Made by a program: the position numbers and the translations under genes
Shown here: piece by piece, positions 22,881-31,846 of the stretch
How the letters are laid out: every line of letters begins with the position of its first letter
How positions within the stretch are numbered: position 1 is the stretch's first letter
Notes under the pieces: generated by a model
Database searches by the model: none
Seen by the model: the letters and a program-made list of their open reading frames with translations, nothing else
What the model was told of the DNA's origin: nothing
NCBI GenBank assembly: GCA_946610645.1
Contig: CAMOCK010000108.1
Coordinates: 1 to 33,353 of the forward strand
Length of the DNA: 33,353 nt
Source: an uncultured Bacteroidales bacterium
GTDB lineage: Bacteria > Bacteroidota > Bacteroidia > Bacteroidales > F082
Direction: 5' to 3'

Positions 22881-23720
22881 ATGGAAAAAAGAAAAGTGAT
22901 TCTGCTCACAGGCGCCAGCAGCGGCATAGGGTTTGACACGGCTCTGATGCTGGCTGGGCAAGGCCATAAAGTGTATGCCGCCGCACGAAGGGTGGAGAAA
23001 ATGGAACCATTGCGCGACAAGGGCGTGGCCATCCTCCGCATGGACGTGACCGACGAAGCCTCGATGCAAGAAGGCATCAAAACCATCCTTGAGGCCGAAG
23101 GACGAATCGACGTGCTCATCAACAATGCGGGCTATGGCTACTTCGGTGCCATCGAGAACGTTGCGATGGAAGAAGCCCGAAAGCAGATGGAAGTCAATGT
23201 GTTTGGTTTGGCGCGGTTGTGCCAGTTGGTGCTGCCTATCATGCGTATGCAAGGCTCGGGGCGCATTATTAATACTTCTTCGGTGGCGGGCAAAGCGGTG
23301 CTGTATTACGGCGGATGGTACCATGTCAGCAAGTTTTCCGTCGAGGCCTTCAGCGACGCGCTTCGCATGGAGATGCAACCTTTCGGCATCGATGTGGTGA
23401 TGATTGAGCCGGGCGGCATCCGTACCGAGTGGGGCCATATCGCCGCCGACCATTTGGCCGTGTCGTCGAAGGGAACGCCCTACGAAACCACGGCCCTGCG
23501 TGAAGCCGAAAACCTCCACAAAGGCTATGGTTCGCGCTTTCTTTCCGACCCGTCGGTGGTGGCCAAGGCCATCAGCAAAGCGGTGAACAGCCGCCGTCCG
23601 CGAGCACGCTATCGTATCGGAGCCTTCGCTCACGCGATTGTATTTTTCCATTGGCTTCTGCCCGCCCGCTGGTGGGATGCCCTGCTGCGGAAAATGGGGA
23701 AAATAGACGTTCCTCTTTAA
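22881..23720 (+). CDS. Short-chain dehydrogenase/reductase (SDR family)
   Basis: A 279-residue classical SDR oxidoreductase using NAD(P). The cofactor motif TGASSGIG lies near residue 10, NNAGYG at about residue 83, the catalytic serine in INTSSVAGKA, and the catalytic pair in YHVSK (Tyr and Lys). The C-terminal hydrophobic segment (IGAFAHAIVFFHWLLPARWW) is typical of the SDR group acting on lipid-like or steroid-like substrates and may associate with the membrane. ATG 22881 gives the usual start a few residues before the glycine motif. The substrate cannot be told from sequence. It lies upstream of trkA but is separated from it by a promoter, so functional linkage is not implied. Confidence 0.9.
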   Translation: MEKRKVILLTGASSGIGFDTALMLAGQGHKVYAAARRVEKMEPLRDKGVAILRMDVTDEASMQEGIKTILEAEGRIDVLINNAGYGYFGAIENVAMEEARKQMEVNVFGLARLCQLVLPIMRMQGSGRIINTSSVAGKAVLYYGGWYHVSKFSVEAFSDALRMEMQPFGIDVVMIEPGGIRTEWGHIAADHLAVSSKGTPYETTALREAENLHKGYGSRFLSDPSVVAKAISKAVNSRRPRARYRIGAFAHAIVFFHWLLPARWWDALLRKMGKIDVPL

Positions 23721-23737
23721 CATTTCAGAAAAATACA

Positions 23738-23745
23738 TACATTTG
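23738..23745 (+). promoter_or_regulatory. Probable -7 element for trkA-trkH
   Basis: TACATTTG fits TAnnTTTG, 20 bp before the trkA ATG. No TTG is seen 19 nt upstream. Confidence 0.5.
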
Positions 23746-23765
23746 CACCACTAAATTGATTTGAA

Positions 23766-25106
23766 ATGAACATTGTCATAGCTGGAGACGGTGAAGTGGG
23801 TCTGCATCTGGCCGAAGCCTTGGTGCGCAGCAACCACAACATCACCATCGTCGATCCGCACGAGGAACTGCTGAAAATGATGGAATCGCACAGCGACCTG
23901 ATGACCATCACCGGCGAATCCACCTCGACCGCCGTGCTGCAACGCGCCAACGTGAAACATTCCGACTTGGTCATCGCCGTGCTGCACGACGAGCACATCA
24001 ACCTGCTCACGGGAATCATCGCCAAGAAACTCGGAGCAAAGAAAGTCATTGCCCGCGTCAATACCATGGAAAACCTCAGCCCGGAGGTTTGGCGCATGTA
24101 TCAAGACCTCGGCATCGACGGATTGCTTTCACCGGAAGACATTGCCGCGCAGGAGATCATCTCGCTTCTGAAACAAAATGCCTCTTTGGAAACCTACGAC
24201 TTTTCGGGTGGCAAGCTGCAACTTTTCATGGTAAAATTGGAATCGGAGGCTGCCATTTTGGGAAAGACCGTCGATGAGGTCATCAACCAATACGAGCACC
24301 TACAATTCCGCATCGCGGCTATACACCGCAGGCAGAACACCTTCATCCCGCAAGGCGAGGATGTGTTCCAAATGGGCGACATGGTGTATGTTGTCACCAA
24401 GCCACACGCGGTAAAAGACATCATCAAACTGAGCGGAAAGAAAAAACTCAACATCCACAACGTGATGATTGTGGGCGGCGGTAGGGTAGGGCGTATCACC
24501 GCAAAACGTTTGGAAAACGAGTTGAATATCAAGGTTTTGGAAAACAACAAGGAACGTTGCATGGACTTGACCAACTACCTCTCAGAGGCATTGGTGGTCA
24601 ATGCCGATGCACGCGACCTCGACCTTCTCGAAGACGAAGGCATCAAAGACATGGATGCCTTCATCGCCGTGACCGACAACACCGAGACCAACATCCTTAC
24701 CTGCCTTCAAGCCAAGTCGTTCGGTGTGAAAAAGACCATCGCGCTTGTTGAGAACATCGACTATATCGGCATCTCGCAAAACATCGGCATCGACTCCATC
24801 ATTAACAAGAAATTGATTGCGGCGAGCTATATGGTGAAATATACCCTAGGAGCCAAGGTGTCATCCCTGAAATGCCTCAGTGGCATTGATGCCGACATCG
24901 TGGAGTTCGACGTGAGAGCCGGGTCGGCCGTAACGCGCAAGACCATAGGACATTTGGCCATGCCCACGGATGCCATTATCTGCGGTATCACCCGCGACGG
25001 CGAGAGTTTCATCGCCACCGACGACTTCCAAATCGAGACCGACGACCAGGTGGTGGTGTTGGCTCTGCCGAATGGCATTCCCGCTGTTGAACGGCTGTTT
25101 TATTGA
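23766..25106 (+). CDS. trkA: Trk potassium uptake regulatory subunit TrkA
   Basis: A 446-residue cytoplasmic protein that binds NAD(H)/nucleotides and gates the TrkH potassium channel. It contains two tandem RCK units: a first Rossmann TrkA_N domain with GDGEVG at residues 7-12, then a TrkA_C domain (about 135-215), and a second TrkA_N with MIVGGGRVGRITAKRL near residue 237 followed by a final TrkA_C (about 360-446). Length matches the two-domain TrkA of other Bacteroidetes. The stop is 2 bp before the trkH ATG, so the two are translated from one transcript. Together they import potassium for turgor and pH homeostasis. Confidence 0.95.
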   Translation: MNIVIAGDGEVGLHLAEALVRSNHNITIVDPHEELLKMMESHSDLMTITGESTSTAVLQRANVKHSDLVIAVLHDEHINLLTGIIAKKLGAKKVIARVNTMENLSPEVWRMYQDLGIDGLLSPEDIAAQEIISLLKQNASLETYDFSGGKLQLFMVKLESEAAILGKTVDEVINQYEHLQFRIAAIHRRQNTFIPQGEDVFQMGDMVYVVTKPHAVKDIIKLSGKKKLNIHNVMIVGGGRVGRITAKRLENELNIKVLENNKERCMDLTNYLSEALVVNADARDLDLLEDEGIKDMDAFIAVTDNTETNILTCLQAKSFGVKKTIALVENIDYIGISQNIGIDSIINKKLIAASYMVKYTLGAKVSSLKCLSGIDADIVEFDVRAGSAVTRKTIGHLAMPTDAIICGITRDGESFIATDDFQIETDDQVVVLALPNGIPAVERLFY

Positions 25107-25108
25107 CC

Positions 25109-26572
25109 ATGAACTTCAAAAGCACAATAAACATCCCCTTGGTGCTTCGCATTGAAGGCTTCCTATTGTTGATGGAAGGCCTTTTCATGCTCACCGTGCT
25201 TCCCGCGACCTACCTATACCACGGGCTTTACACTTTCAGTATGCCTTTCTCTGCACTCATCACATTGCTCACAGGATTCGTTTTGCTCATTGCCACGCGA
25301 GGCCACAAAGGCGAGAAGACCTCTTCGCGCGATGGCGTTTTCATCGTTTGCACCTCATGGCTCGTGTTGTCGCTATTCGGTGCCATGCCCTACCTGCTCA
25401 GCAAGAGCGTGCCCAATTTCACTGACGGTTTCTTTGAGGCGTTGTCAGGCTTCACCACTACGGGAGCCACCATCTTGACCAACATTGAGGCCGTACCGAA
25501 AGACATCCTCCTTTGGCGTAGCATGACGCAATGGATTGGGGGCTTGGCCATCATTGTATTCACCATCGCCATCCTTCCTTTCTTGAGCATGAGCGGGATG
25601 CAGCTTTTTGTGGCCGAGATGAATGGCATCAACTACGACAAACTCCACCCGCGCATTATGCACACTGCTTGGCGTATTTGGGGTATCTATTTGTTTCTCA
25701 CCATTTTGGAAACCCTGTTGCTCTTTTGGGGCGACATGAATCTATACGACGCTCTCTGCCACTCGATGACCACGGTCAGTTCGGGCGGTTTCTCGACGCG
25801 AACAGCCAACATGGGTGCTTTCTCCAACTATTCACAGGTGGTGGTGAGCATCTTCATGGTGCTCTCGGGCTGCAACTTCTCGTTGCTTCTGCTTTCTCTG
25901 AGCTGGAAGTCGTTTGCCATACTGAAAAACCAGGAATTCAACGCTTTCCTTCAGTTCATTCTCCTGTTCGGCGCGGGCATCGGGTTGTTTTTGTTGTTCG
26001 GTTGCCACAAAAGCATCGGATCCTCTTTCCGCGAATCGTTTTTCAGCGTCATTTCCTCCTTGACCACAACGGGCTTTTTCGTTAGCGACTACACGACTTG
26101 GCCAGCCTTTGTCGGCATCATATTGTTCCTTTTGATGTTCATCGGCTCATGCACGGGTTCCGCTTCGGGTGGCATCAAGATTTTCCGCCACTTGATTTTC
26201 ATCAAGAATTCGATGATCGAGTTGAAGCGCATCATACACCCGAATGCCGTTTTGCCTGTGAAAATCAACGGGAAATCCATCTCCACGGGAGGTGTTTACA
26301 AGAATATGACCTTCATTCTCATCTATTTCCTCCTATTCCTTTTTGGTGCCATTGTGCTTCTGACCATGGGCAGCGACTTCGACACTGCCATGGGCGCGTC
26401 GGTGGCCACATTGAGCAATGTGGGAACAGGCATAGGCCGTGTTGGGCCAAGCGGATCGTATGTGGATTTCTCCATTTCCACCAAATGGATTCTCATGCTA
26501 CTCATGCTACTTGGCAGGGTTGAATTATTCTCCATCATCACCCTCTTATCGCGCGGTTTTTGGCGAAACTGA
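25109..26572 (+). CDS. trkH: Trk potassium transporter, membrane subunit TrkH
   Basis: A 487-residue inner-membrane potassium channel subunit. The four pore-loop repeats are recognisable by their filter segments: GFTTTGATI (repeat 1), TVSSGGFSTR (2), SLTTTGFF (3) and SNVGTGIG (4), each between hydrophobic helices. Further landmarks are the M1 helix EGFLLLMEGLFMLTVL and the conserved W/G-rich TQWIGGLAIIVFTIAILPFL after repeat 1. ATG 25109 is chosen, 2 bp after the trkA stop; an earlier TTG would overlap that stop. Length is normal for TrkH (about 480-490). Works with TrkA and the proton or sodium gradient. Confidence 0.95.
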   Translation: MNFKSTINIPLVLRIEGFLLLMEGLFMLTVLPATYLYHGLYTFSMPFSALITLLTGFVLLIATRGHKGEKTSSRDGVFIVCTSWLVLSLFGAMPYLLSKSVPNFTDGFFEALSGFTTTGATILTNIEAVPKDILLWRSMTQWIGGLAIIVFTIAILPFLSMSGMQLFVAEMNGINYDKLHPRIMHTAWRIWGIYLFLTILETLLLFWGDMNLYDALCHSMTTVSSGGFSTRTANMGAFSNYSQVVVSIFMVLSGCNFSLLLLSLSWKSFAILKNQEFNAFLQFILLFGAGIGLFLLFGCHKSIGSSFRESFFSVISSLTTTGFFVSDYTTWPAFVGIILFLLMFIGSCTGSASGGIKIFRHLIFIKNSMIELKRIIHPNAVLPVKINGKSISTGGVYKNMTFILIYFLLFLFGAIVLLTMGSDFDTAMGASVATLSNVGTGIGRVGPSGSYVDFSISTKWILMLLMLLGRVELFSIITLLSRGFWRN

Positions 26573-26573
26573 C

Positions 26574-26617
26574 AAAACAAAAATCCTCCAACCCGTTGAT
26601 TATCAGGTTAGAGGATT
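26574..26617 (-). terminator. Terminator of the tRNA-Arg gene
   Basis: On the - strand, arms AATCCTCTAACC / GGTTGGAGGATT (one mismatch, 12-nt loop) are followed by TTTTTGTTTTG. It begins 7 bp after the tRNA and could also end trkH transcription from the other side. Confidence 0.8.
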
Positions 26618-26623
26618 GTCTTG

Positions 26624-26695
26624 TAGCCCCACTAGGACTCGAACCTAGATTTAAAGTTTAGGAAACTTCCGTTCTATCCCTTGAACTATGAGGCC
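26624..26695 (-). tRNA. tRNA-Arg (anticodon CCT)
   Basis: A 72-nt gene folds into a full cloverleaf: acceptor GGCCTCA/TGGGGCT (with G-T pairs), D stem GTTC/GAAC, anticodon stem GAAGT/ACTTT with loop TTCCTAA, variable loop of 4, and T arm CTAGG-TTCGAGT-CCTAG, then discriminator A. The anticodon is CCT (complement of 26660-26662), reading AGG arginine codons. CCA is not encoded, as usual in this phylum. Confidence 0.95.
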
Positions 26696-26711
26696 CTTGC
26701 GAATGAGGCCA

Positions 26712-26741
26712 CAAAGGTACTACATTTCCCGAAAAGCACAA
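26712..26741 (-). promoter_or_regulatory. Promoter of the tRNA-Arg gene
   Basis: On the - strand TTG (26739-26741) and TACCTTTG (26712-26719) are exactly 19 nt apart, with transcription expected about 9 nt before the mature tRNA. Confidence 0.7.
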
Positions 26742-26788
26742 ACTCCTCGCCGAAAAAAAATCCAAAATCGGCATTGGGCACAAACGTT

Positions 26789-27550
26789 TCACTTCAACTC
26801 AAGCACAACAGGACAATGGTCGGAATGTACCGCTTCGGGCTCGATGCCAACAGAGGCAATGCTATCGCGGAGGCCATCGGTCACGATATGGTAGTCGATG
26901 CGCCAGCCGAGGTTTTTGGCGCGTGCGCCCGCACGGTAGCTCCACCAGCTGTATCGGTTAGGATCCTTCACCAAGTGGCGGAAGGTGTCGATGTAGCCGT
27001 CGGCAAGGAAGTCGGTCATCCACTGCCGTTCTTCGGGCAGGAACCCCGACGAGGTGTCGTGTTTTCGCGGGTTGTTGATGTCGATGTCCTCGTGACAGAT
27101 GTTGTAGTCGCCCGAAAGCACAAGATTGGGGCGTGTTTTGCGCAATTCATTGACGTATTTGCGGAAAAAGTCGAGCCATTGCATCTTGAAGGCTTGTCGC
27201 TCGTCGCCCGTGGTGCCCGAAGGGTGATAGACGCTCACCACCGAGAGTCCGCCGAAGTCGGCACGAAGGAAACGGCCTTCGGTGTCGTAGAGCGGGTTGT
27301 CCATACCGTAAACCACGTTGTCGGGCTCTTGTTTGGCGACGATTCCTACGCCGCTGTAGCCTTTCTTCTGTGCCGGAAACCAGTAATGGTGGTAACCCAT
27401 CATCTCGAAGTCCATCAAAGGAATCTGGTCGGGAGTGGCCTTCAGTTCTTGAAAACAGAGCACATCGGGTTGGTATTCGTTGATCCATTGCAGCAAGCCC
27501 TTGTTGATGGCCGCACGGATGCCGTTCACGTTGTAGCTGACGATTTTCAT
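26789..27550 (-). CDS. xth: Exodeoxyribonuclease III (AP endonuclease, ExoA/Xth family)
   Basis: A 253-residue base-excision-repair enzyme that cuts the backbone at abasic sites and has 3'-5' exonuclease activity. Metal and catalytic residues are seen in SYNVNGIRAA (Asn), CFQELKATPD (metal Glu), SGDYNICHEDIDI (Asp and Asn), GWRIDYHIVT, and the terminal SDHCPVVLEL (Asp-His). ATG 27550 begins at the conserved MKIVSYNVNG; the in-frame start at 27577 would overlap the -7 element at 27575-27582. Length is typical (about 250-260). It is followed downstream by the tRNA-Arg gene on the same strand. Confidence 0.95.
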   Translation of the reverse strand: MKIVSYNVNGIRAAINKGLLQWINEYQPDVLCFQELKATPDQIPLMDFEMMGYHHYWFPAQKKGYSGVGIVAKQEPDNVVYGMDNPLYDTEGRFLRADFGGLSVVSVYHPSGTTGDERQAFKMQWLDFFRKYVNELRKTRPNLVLSGDYNICHEDIDINNPRKHDTSSGFLPEERQWMTDFLADGYIDTFRHLVKDPNRYSWWSYRAGARAKNLGWRIDYHIVTDGLRDSIASVGIEPEAVHSDHCPVVLELK

Positions 27551-27574
27551 AGTGTTTTGTGTTTTACCGAAACG

Positions 27575-27582
27575 CAAAAATA
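27575..27582 (-). promoter_or_regulatory. Probable -7 element for the exonuclease III gene
   Basis: TATTTTTG on the - strand fits TAnnTTTG, about 24 bp before the ATG. It lies in the 42-bp gap after the lamin-tail gene. Confidence 0.5.
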
Positions 27583-27592
27583 GGAAAAAACA

Positions 27593-30172
27593 TCACCTCG
27601 TAGCCACCACGGCTGCGTTTTTGAATTGTTTTACCTTGCCGTCGAAACCAAAAATCTCCGTCATGACAACATACACGCCCACGGGGACGCGGTTGCCATT
27701 GTTGTCGAGGCCATTCCAGATGATACTGCCTTCTTGCCCAACCAGTTCGCCTTTGGCCAGATGGCGCACCAATTGCCCGCCCACGTTGAAGATAAAGACA
27801 TTCATCGTGTAGCCCGATTCGTCGAAACGATAATTCACGAAACAGGCATCGTCGGAACCGTCGCCGTCGGGCGAGAAAACGTCGGGGCTAATGGTGATTT
27901 CATCATGCGAAGGCTCGGCATTTTGCATCATCGAGTTGGGTTGACCAGGCGTTCCGAACTTCACTTTTTCGGCTGCCGAGTGCCAATTGTCGGCCTTCAT
28001 CGAAGGCTGGTCGAAACTGACACGTTCCAAAGCCACGCCCTTGGTCACTTTAAGCAATGGATAATGCATTTTTTCGGAGAAAAACATCTGGTCGATGGCG
28101 GTGCCGCCTTTGCTCATCAGTATGGCGGTGCCGCCGGCATTGGCATAACTCGGAAACGAGGCCATTTGAACGTAATTGTCGGTCGGGCAACCGTATTGCT
28201 GCCCAACGATTTCGCTGTTGGTGGACAGCAAGACGTAGCTGCGAGGCAAAAACAGGCGACTTTCGGCGGAGATTTCCTTCAAGGTGGTGTCGGCGGGATT
28301 GGGGAAGCTTTCTCTCACAACGCCCAGCATCAATGCGCTAAGGTCGAAGGTTTTGTCGGTGTTGTTGTAAAGCTCCACATAGTCCACACCTGGCGTGATG
28401 GGGTCGAAAAGAATCTCATTGATTAGGATTTCGCTCTCGGCAATCTCGTTGGGAATGCCAAACTGGACGCGGGTGCCGTTCTCGATGGGATGACCAACAC
28501 AATTGGATACATTGTTGATAATCAATGTATAAACTATGCCGGTTTCAAATCCGTTGTCGAAAATCAGTTCAACGTATGTGGGGTCGTTGGGATTGGAATT
28601 GGCTTGTTGCGGACGCACGCCAAGTTCCTCGACGTAGTAATTCTGCAAGTCCAGCAGGCTTTCCGTGTTCATCTGTTGGTCGAACCAAAGCTGGACAATG
28701 AAGTTGGAGAACATGCTCACGCGCTCAATTTGCGGTTTCTTGTTGTTTTCGCCATCCACCGAATTGCGTCGTCCGGGCGTTCCGCCTGAAGCGTCGTCGG
28801 AGGCCGTCCAGTTGGAAGCCCCGGCGCAAGGATTCAGGGGGTCGATTTGCTCTACCGACCAACCGCCGTTGGCCTTGTTGGAGTCATGGTACCATGTGTT
28901 GCTGAAGTTAACCCGCGAGACCAACAGGCCTTCTTTGCTATAAAGATACATCGCCGAAGCGCTGTTGCCAACAGAGAAACTTCCGAAACCGATGCATTCG
29001 CCAAACTGCCGCAATTCGGGCACGGCATCACGATGGCAGAGGATGACATAAGCATGAGGTGCCAGCACATGACTGTCGAATGTGTTGTCGTTTGAACCTA
29101 TTTGTATCTGCCAGTCTTTCAGGTCGATGGCAAATTCCGTTGTGTTGTAAAGCTCCACATATTCCCATTCTGGCAGGCCCACAACAGGCGTTGGGTCGGC
29201 CATGATCTCGTTGATGACGATGTCGTATTCCGAAGCTTCATACACCGAAAAAGAGAATGACGTGGTTTCCATCGTGTTGTTCCAAAGGTCCTTGAGGCCA
29301 CTGACGCTCAAGGTGTAGTTCACGCCGTTGCCGATTTCACGCTCAAACTCCAGCACCACTGTGGCCAAATTGTCGCCAAAACCGACCGAAACGGGGTGTC
29401 CCAAGCCGTTGTCCACCAAATAATTGGATGGATTGAGCGCGGAAGTCTCGTCCAAAGCCTCGCTGAAGGCCAGGCGGAGATGCGTCAAATCGAGCACTTC
29501 GCCATTGAGGAGCACGGGCGGGTCGTGGTCGATGACGCGGGGGCCAACATACACGTCGTCGAAATAGACTTTCTTGGCGTTGCTGCCCGTGAAAGTGGCA
29601 TGAAGACCAAAGAAGCCACTACGGCCATTAGTATCATCACTACCTTGTGCTTCAATGACATAAATACCCGAGTTGTCATAGCAGGTCTGCAACATCCAGT
29701 GGCCTTCGCGGTCGCAGTTCACCTTGACGGCCACTGCAAACGCCGCCGCGATGGCACCTTCTGTGCCACGCAGAATGCTTTGTTGTCCGCTGGCGTCTTT
29801 TCGGAACAACTCGATGGCATCGCTACTGCCGCCTTCGCCGAAACGCAGGAAATAGCCTTGTGTGGCTTGCTGCAAGTCGGCGTTGTCGGCACTCAGCCAA
29901 ACATCTGTGAAATTGTTGCCCGAAGGCGAAAAGGCCTCGCGGATCCAAAACTGCCATTCCATGCTCTCATATTCTGTGATAGGCAACGAAAGCCATGCCG
30001 TGCCCGCCTCCTCGGCGTTGAGCTGCAGTTGGGCGTTGTTATTGACGATGAACTTGTCGGCCGTACCCGACCAGGCGGGGTTTTGGGTGAAGTCGCCGTC
30101 GGAGAAGTCGTCGGTGACCTGCGCGAAGAGCGCGAAGGGCAACATGAGCAGGAAAAGGAAGGTTTTTTTCAT
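27593..30172 (-). CDS. Large exported lamin-tail protein with T9SS type B-like C-terminus
   Basis: An 859-residue secreted or surface protein. MKKTFLFLLMLPFALFAQ is a signal peptide, which fixes the start at 30172. The N-terminal ~200 residues look like a concanavalin/laminin-G-like fold (YFLRFGEGGSSDAIELF). An Ig-like bacterial domain follows (HLRLAFSEALDETSALNPSNY). Two lamin-tail domains occur, near residues 318-440 (VINEIMADPTP, YVELYNTT) and 580-690 (LINEILFDPITPGVDYVELY). The last ~100 residues, with DVFSPDGDGSDDACFVNYRF and WNGLDNNGNRVPVGVYVV, match the gliding-motility/T9SS type B C-terminal domain that directs export through the type IX system. The role on the surface is unknown; binding or attachment is a fair guess. 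It has its own -7 element. Confidence 0.9.
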   Translation of the reverse strand: MKKTFLFLLMLPFALFAQVTDDFSDGDFTQNPAWSGTADKFIVNNNAQLQLNAEEAGTAWLSLPITEYESMEWQFWIREAFSPSGNNFTDVWLSADNADLQQATQGYFLRFGEGGSSDAIELFRKDASGQQSILRGTEGAIAAAFAVAVKVNCDREGHWMLQTCYDNSGIYVIEAQGSDDTNGRSGFFGLHATFTGSNAKKVYFDDVYVGPRVIDHDPPVLLNGEVLDLTHLRLAFSEALDETSALNPSNYLVDNGLGHPVSVGFGDNLATVVLEFEREIGNGVNYTLSVSGLKDLWNNTMETTSFSFSVYEASEYDIVINEIMADPTPVVGLPEWEYVELYNTTEFAIDLKDWQIQIGSNDNTFDSHVLAPHAYVILCHRDAVPELRQFGECIGFGSFSVGNSASAMYLYSKEGLLVSRVNFSNTWYHDSNKANGGWSVEQIDPLNPCAGASNWTASDDASGGTPGRRNSVDGENNKKPQIERVSMFSNFIVQLWFDQQMNTESLLDLQNYYVEELGVRPQQANSNPNDPTYVELIFDNGFETGIVYTLIINNVSNCVGHPIENGTRVQFGIPNEIAESEILINEILFDPITPGVDYVELYNNTDKTFDLSALMLGVVRESFPNPADTTLKEISAESRLFLPRSYVLLSTNSEIVGQQYGCPTDNYVQMASFPSYANAGGTAILMSKGGTAIDQMFFSEKMHYPLLKVTKGVALERVSFDQPSMKADNWHSAAEKVKFGTPGQPNSMMQNAEPSHDEITISPDVFSPDGDGSDDACFVNYRFDESGYTMNVFIFNVGGQLVRHLAKGELVGQEGSIIWNGLDNNGNRVPVGVYVVMTEIFGFDGKVKQFKNAAVVATR

Positions 30173-30195
30173 GGCATTGTCGGTTTTGGAAAGGA

Positions 30196-30203
30196 CAAAA
30201 ATA
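30196..30203 (-). promoter_or_regulatory. Probable -7 element for the lamin-tail gene
   Basis: TATTTTTG on the - strand fits TAnnTTTG and lies 24 bp before the ATG at 30172. No TTG at exactly 19 nt. Confidence 0.5.
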
Positions 30204-30431
30204 AGGTTTTTCCAAACAAACTCAGCAAAGAAAACCACTTTTCCTTCTTAAATGAAACGACAAGCCTTACGAATAGGTCAGAAATCATTGAATACACGAA
30301 AGTATTCTATGGTAAAACATTGGCACACTCACAATGCCATTCCGTCCCACGGTGTGTCGTTCTGTTTCGAGACTGTTTTGTGTGATTTTTGTTTCATCCC
30401 GCATTGCAAATGCCGGCCTCACGGCTTCCGA

Positions 30432-30440
30432 ATTGCAGAT
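30432..30440. repeat. Target site duplication, left copy (9 bp)
   Basis: ATTGCAGAT, directly before the left IS end; the same 9 bp follow the right IS end at 31838-31846. Confidence 0.9.
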
Positions 30441-31837
30441 CACGAGCGGTCGAAAGATGAAAAGTGTCAAGTCCTAATGTGGTAGCGTGAGGTGAAGCTT
30501 TCGACATCACCGCCACTGAAGTAGACAGCCAAAGCAGTGACCCAATCGTTCATCTCCGTTCGGAAGCAGAACTTGGCCATGTCGTATCCCATCCCGTTCT
30601 CGCGCTTGTAAATCATTATCAGCATGGCGGTTATCAGTGTCATGTAGAGGATGATTTTTATGCCGTTTTCGCTTACCGAGAGGAAGTGGGAGAAGTTGAG
30701 TTCCTGCTTGAGGAAACGGAAGAACGCCTCGATGTCCCACCTGCGGCGGTAGGCCTCGGCGACTTCCTGCGGAGTGAGTCCGAAGTCGTTCGTGATGAAG
30801 TATATGTCGTTCTCCACCCGCTTCACCCTCCCCTTGTTGGCAGGCCTGGTGGTGTCCCTCGGCTCCTTGAACCGGGCCTTGACCACGCGGAAGGTCCGTT
30901 TCGTCTTCTCCTTCGTCTTGGTGTACAGCCGTACCTCGATATCGTCGACCAGTTCCAGTCTCCCCAGATCCTTGTCGCCTCCCTCTTCCATCAGGTTCCT
31001 GACAACCTCCATGCCCCTGTTCGTCTTGATTCTCCCCACGAACTTCGCCTCCGAGTCGGACATCGCCTCGAAGCTTGCCGAAGAGGCCAGACCCCTATCC
31101 ATCACATACAGGTTTCTGTGCCTGGCATCGGCCTTTACCAACGCGTCCAACACTGCTGGCATGGCAACATCCTCGCTCACGAATTTCGGTTCGTCGAACA
31201 CCTCCGCCAGCTTCGCCGCGAAGCCGTCGTAGGCCACCGTGTACTTCAGCTGCTTCCGGTCTTCACGCCCCTTCGCCTTCTTCCCTATCGTGAAGCCTTT
31301 CTTGAGCTTGTTGCACGCCTCGGCTACCATCGAGCTGTCGACCCTGATGAGGTACATCTGGCCTATCTCGCGCTCCGTGTACAATTCCGACAGCCTGCCA
31401 TATATCAGGCCGTATGCCTTCTCAAAAAATGACACGTCCATCTTGGAAAGCCGTGTCGAGATCGAGCTCCTTGACACGGTCAGGCATTCTGCGTAGTTGA
31501 ACATCGCCTTGAACTGCTGGCTGTTGAACATCACCTCGAGCCTCCGCTGGCTCATCCTGTCCGTGTTGACGAAGGCGTACAGAAGCAGGTTGAACATCCG
31601 TTCCCCGCTCAACACTTTGCTGTAATAGTCCACATGGGTCTCCCTTGCAAGTCGTGAGAGATCCTCGTCTGGTATCATCCGCACCAATTCCTGCGCATGT
31701 AGCTTAATCTTGTCTAATATCATGCTGTTGGTTTTTCCCTTTCAACGGCATGATCCCTCTTTTAGTATTAATCGGCTGTATCGTTTATCTCTTTTTTTGT
31801 ATTTTTGGTACTTTTGCATGTCTTTCGACCGCTCGTG
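30441..31837 (-). mobile_element. Complete IS4-like insertion sequence (1,397 bp)
   Basis: Both ends start with the same 17 bp, CACGAGCGGTCGAAAGA, in inverted orientation, and the similarity continues with small gaps for another ~15 bp. The element is flanked by the 9-bp direct repeat ATTGCAGAT and encodes one intact transposase, so it looks recently inserted and possibly active. The empty target reads as a short palindrome, CTTCCGAA-TTGCAGA-TTCGGAAG. Confidence 0.92.
30467..31723 (-). CDS. IS4-family DDE transposase
   Basis: A 418-residue transposase. The N-terminal domain (residues 1-120) is helical with an HTH-like region around SRSSISTRLSKMD. The RNase-H-like catalytic core has D129 in IRVDSSMV, D209 in YVMDRGLASS and E332, with the IS4 signature Y325-x2-R328-x3-E332-x6-K339 in YRRRWDIEAFFRFLK. 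The beta-strand-rich insertion between the second Asp and the Glu (FVGRIKTNRG to KRVENDIYFITND) is typical of this group. The frame is intact and ends 26 bp from the left end of the element; the start is 114 bp from the right end. It is in the same orientation as the interrupted gene. Confidence 0.93.
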   Translation of the reverse strand: MILDKIKLHAQELVRMIPDEDLSRLARETHVDYYSKVLSGERMFNLLLYAFVNTDRMSQRRLEVMFNSQQFKAMFNYAECLTVSRSSISTRLSKMDVSFFEKAYGLIYGRLSELYTEREIGQMYLIRVDSSMVAEACNKLKKGFTIGKKAKGREDRKQLKYTVAYDGFAAKLAEVFDEPKFVSEDVAMPAVLDALVKADARHRNLYVMDRGLASSASFEAMSDSEAKFVGRIKTNRGMEVVRNLMEEGGDKDLGRLELVDDIEVRLYTKTKEKTKRTFRVVKARFKEPRDTTRPANKGRVKRVENDIYFITNDFGLTPQEVAEAYRRRWDIEAFFRFLKQELNFSHFLSVSENGIKIILYMTLITAMLIMIYKRENGMGYDMAKFCFRTEMNDWVTALAVYFSGGDVESFTSRYHIRT

Positions 31838-31846
31838 ATTGCAGAT
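31838..31846. repeat. Target site duplication, right copy (9 bp)
   Basis: ATTGCAGAT, directly after the right IS end, matching 30432-30440. On the - strand it encodes codons Ile-Cys-Asn of the interrupted gene. Confidence 0.9.

Noticed and set aside
26681-27583. A 300-codon + strand frame opposite the exonuclease III gene
   Set aside because: It runs through the tRNA gene and its terminator side and opposes a gene with all catalytic motifs; composition is that of an antisense shadow.
31742-31837. Continuation of the broken gene's frame into the IS (HERSKDMQKYQK...)
   Set aside because: These codons are the IS terminal inverted repeat, identical to the other end, so the fusion tail is an accident of insertion.
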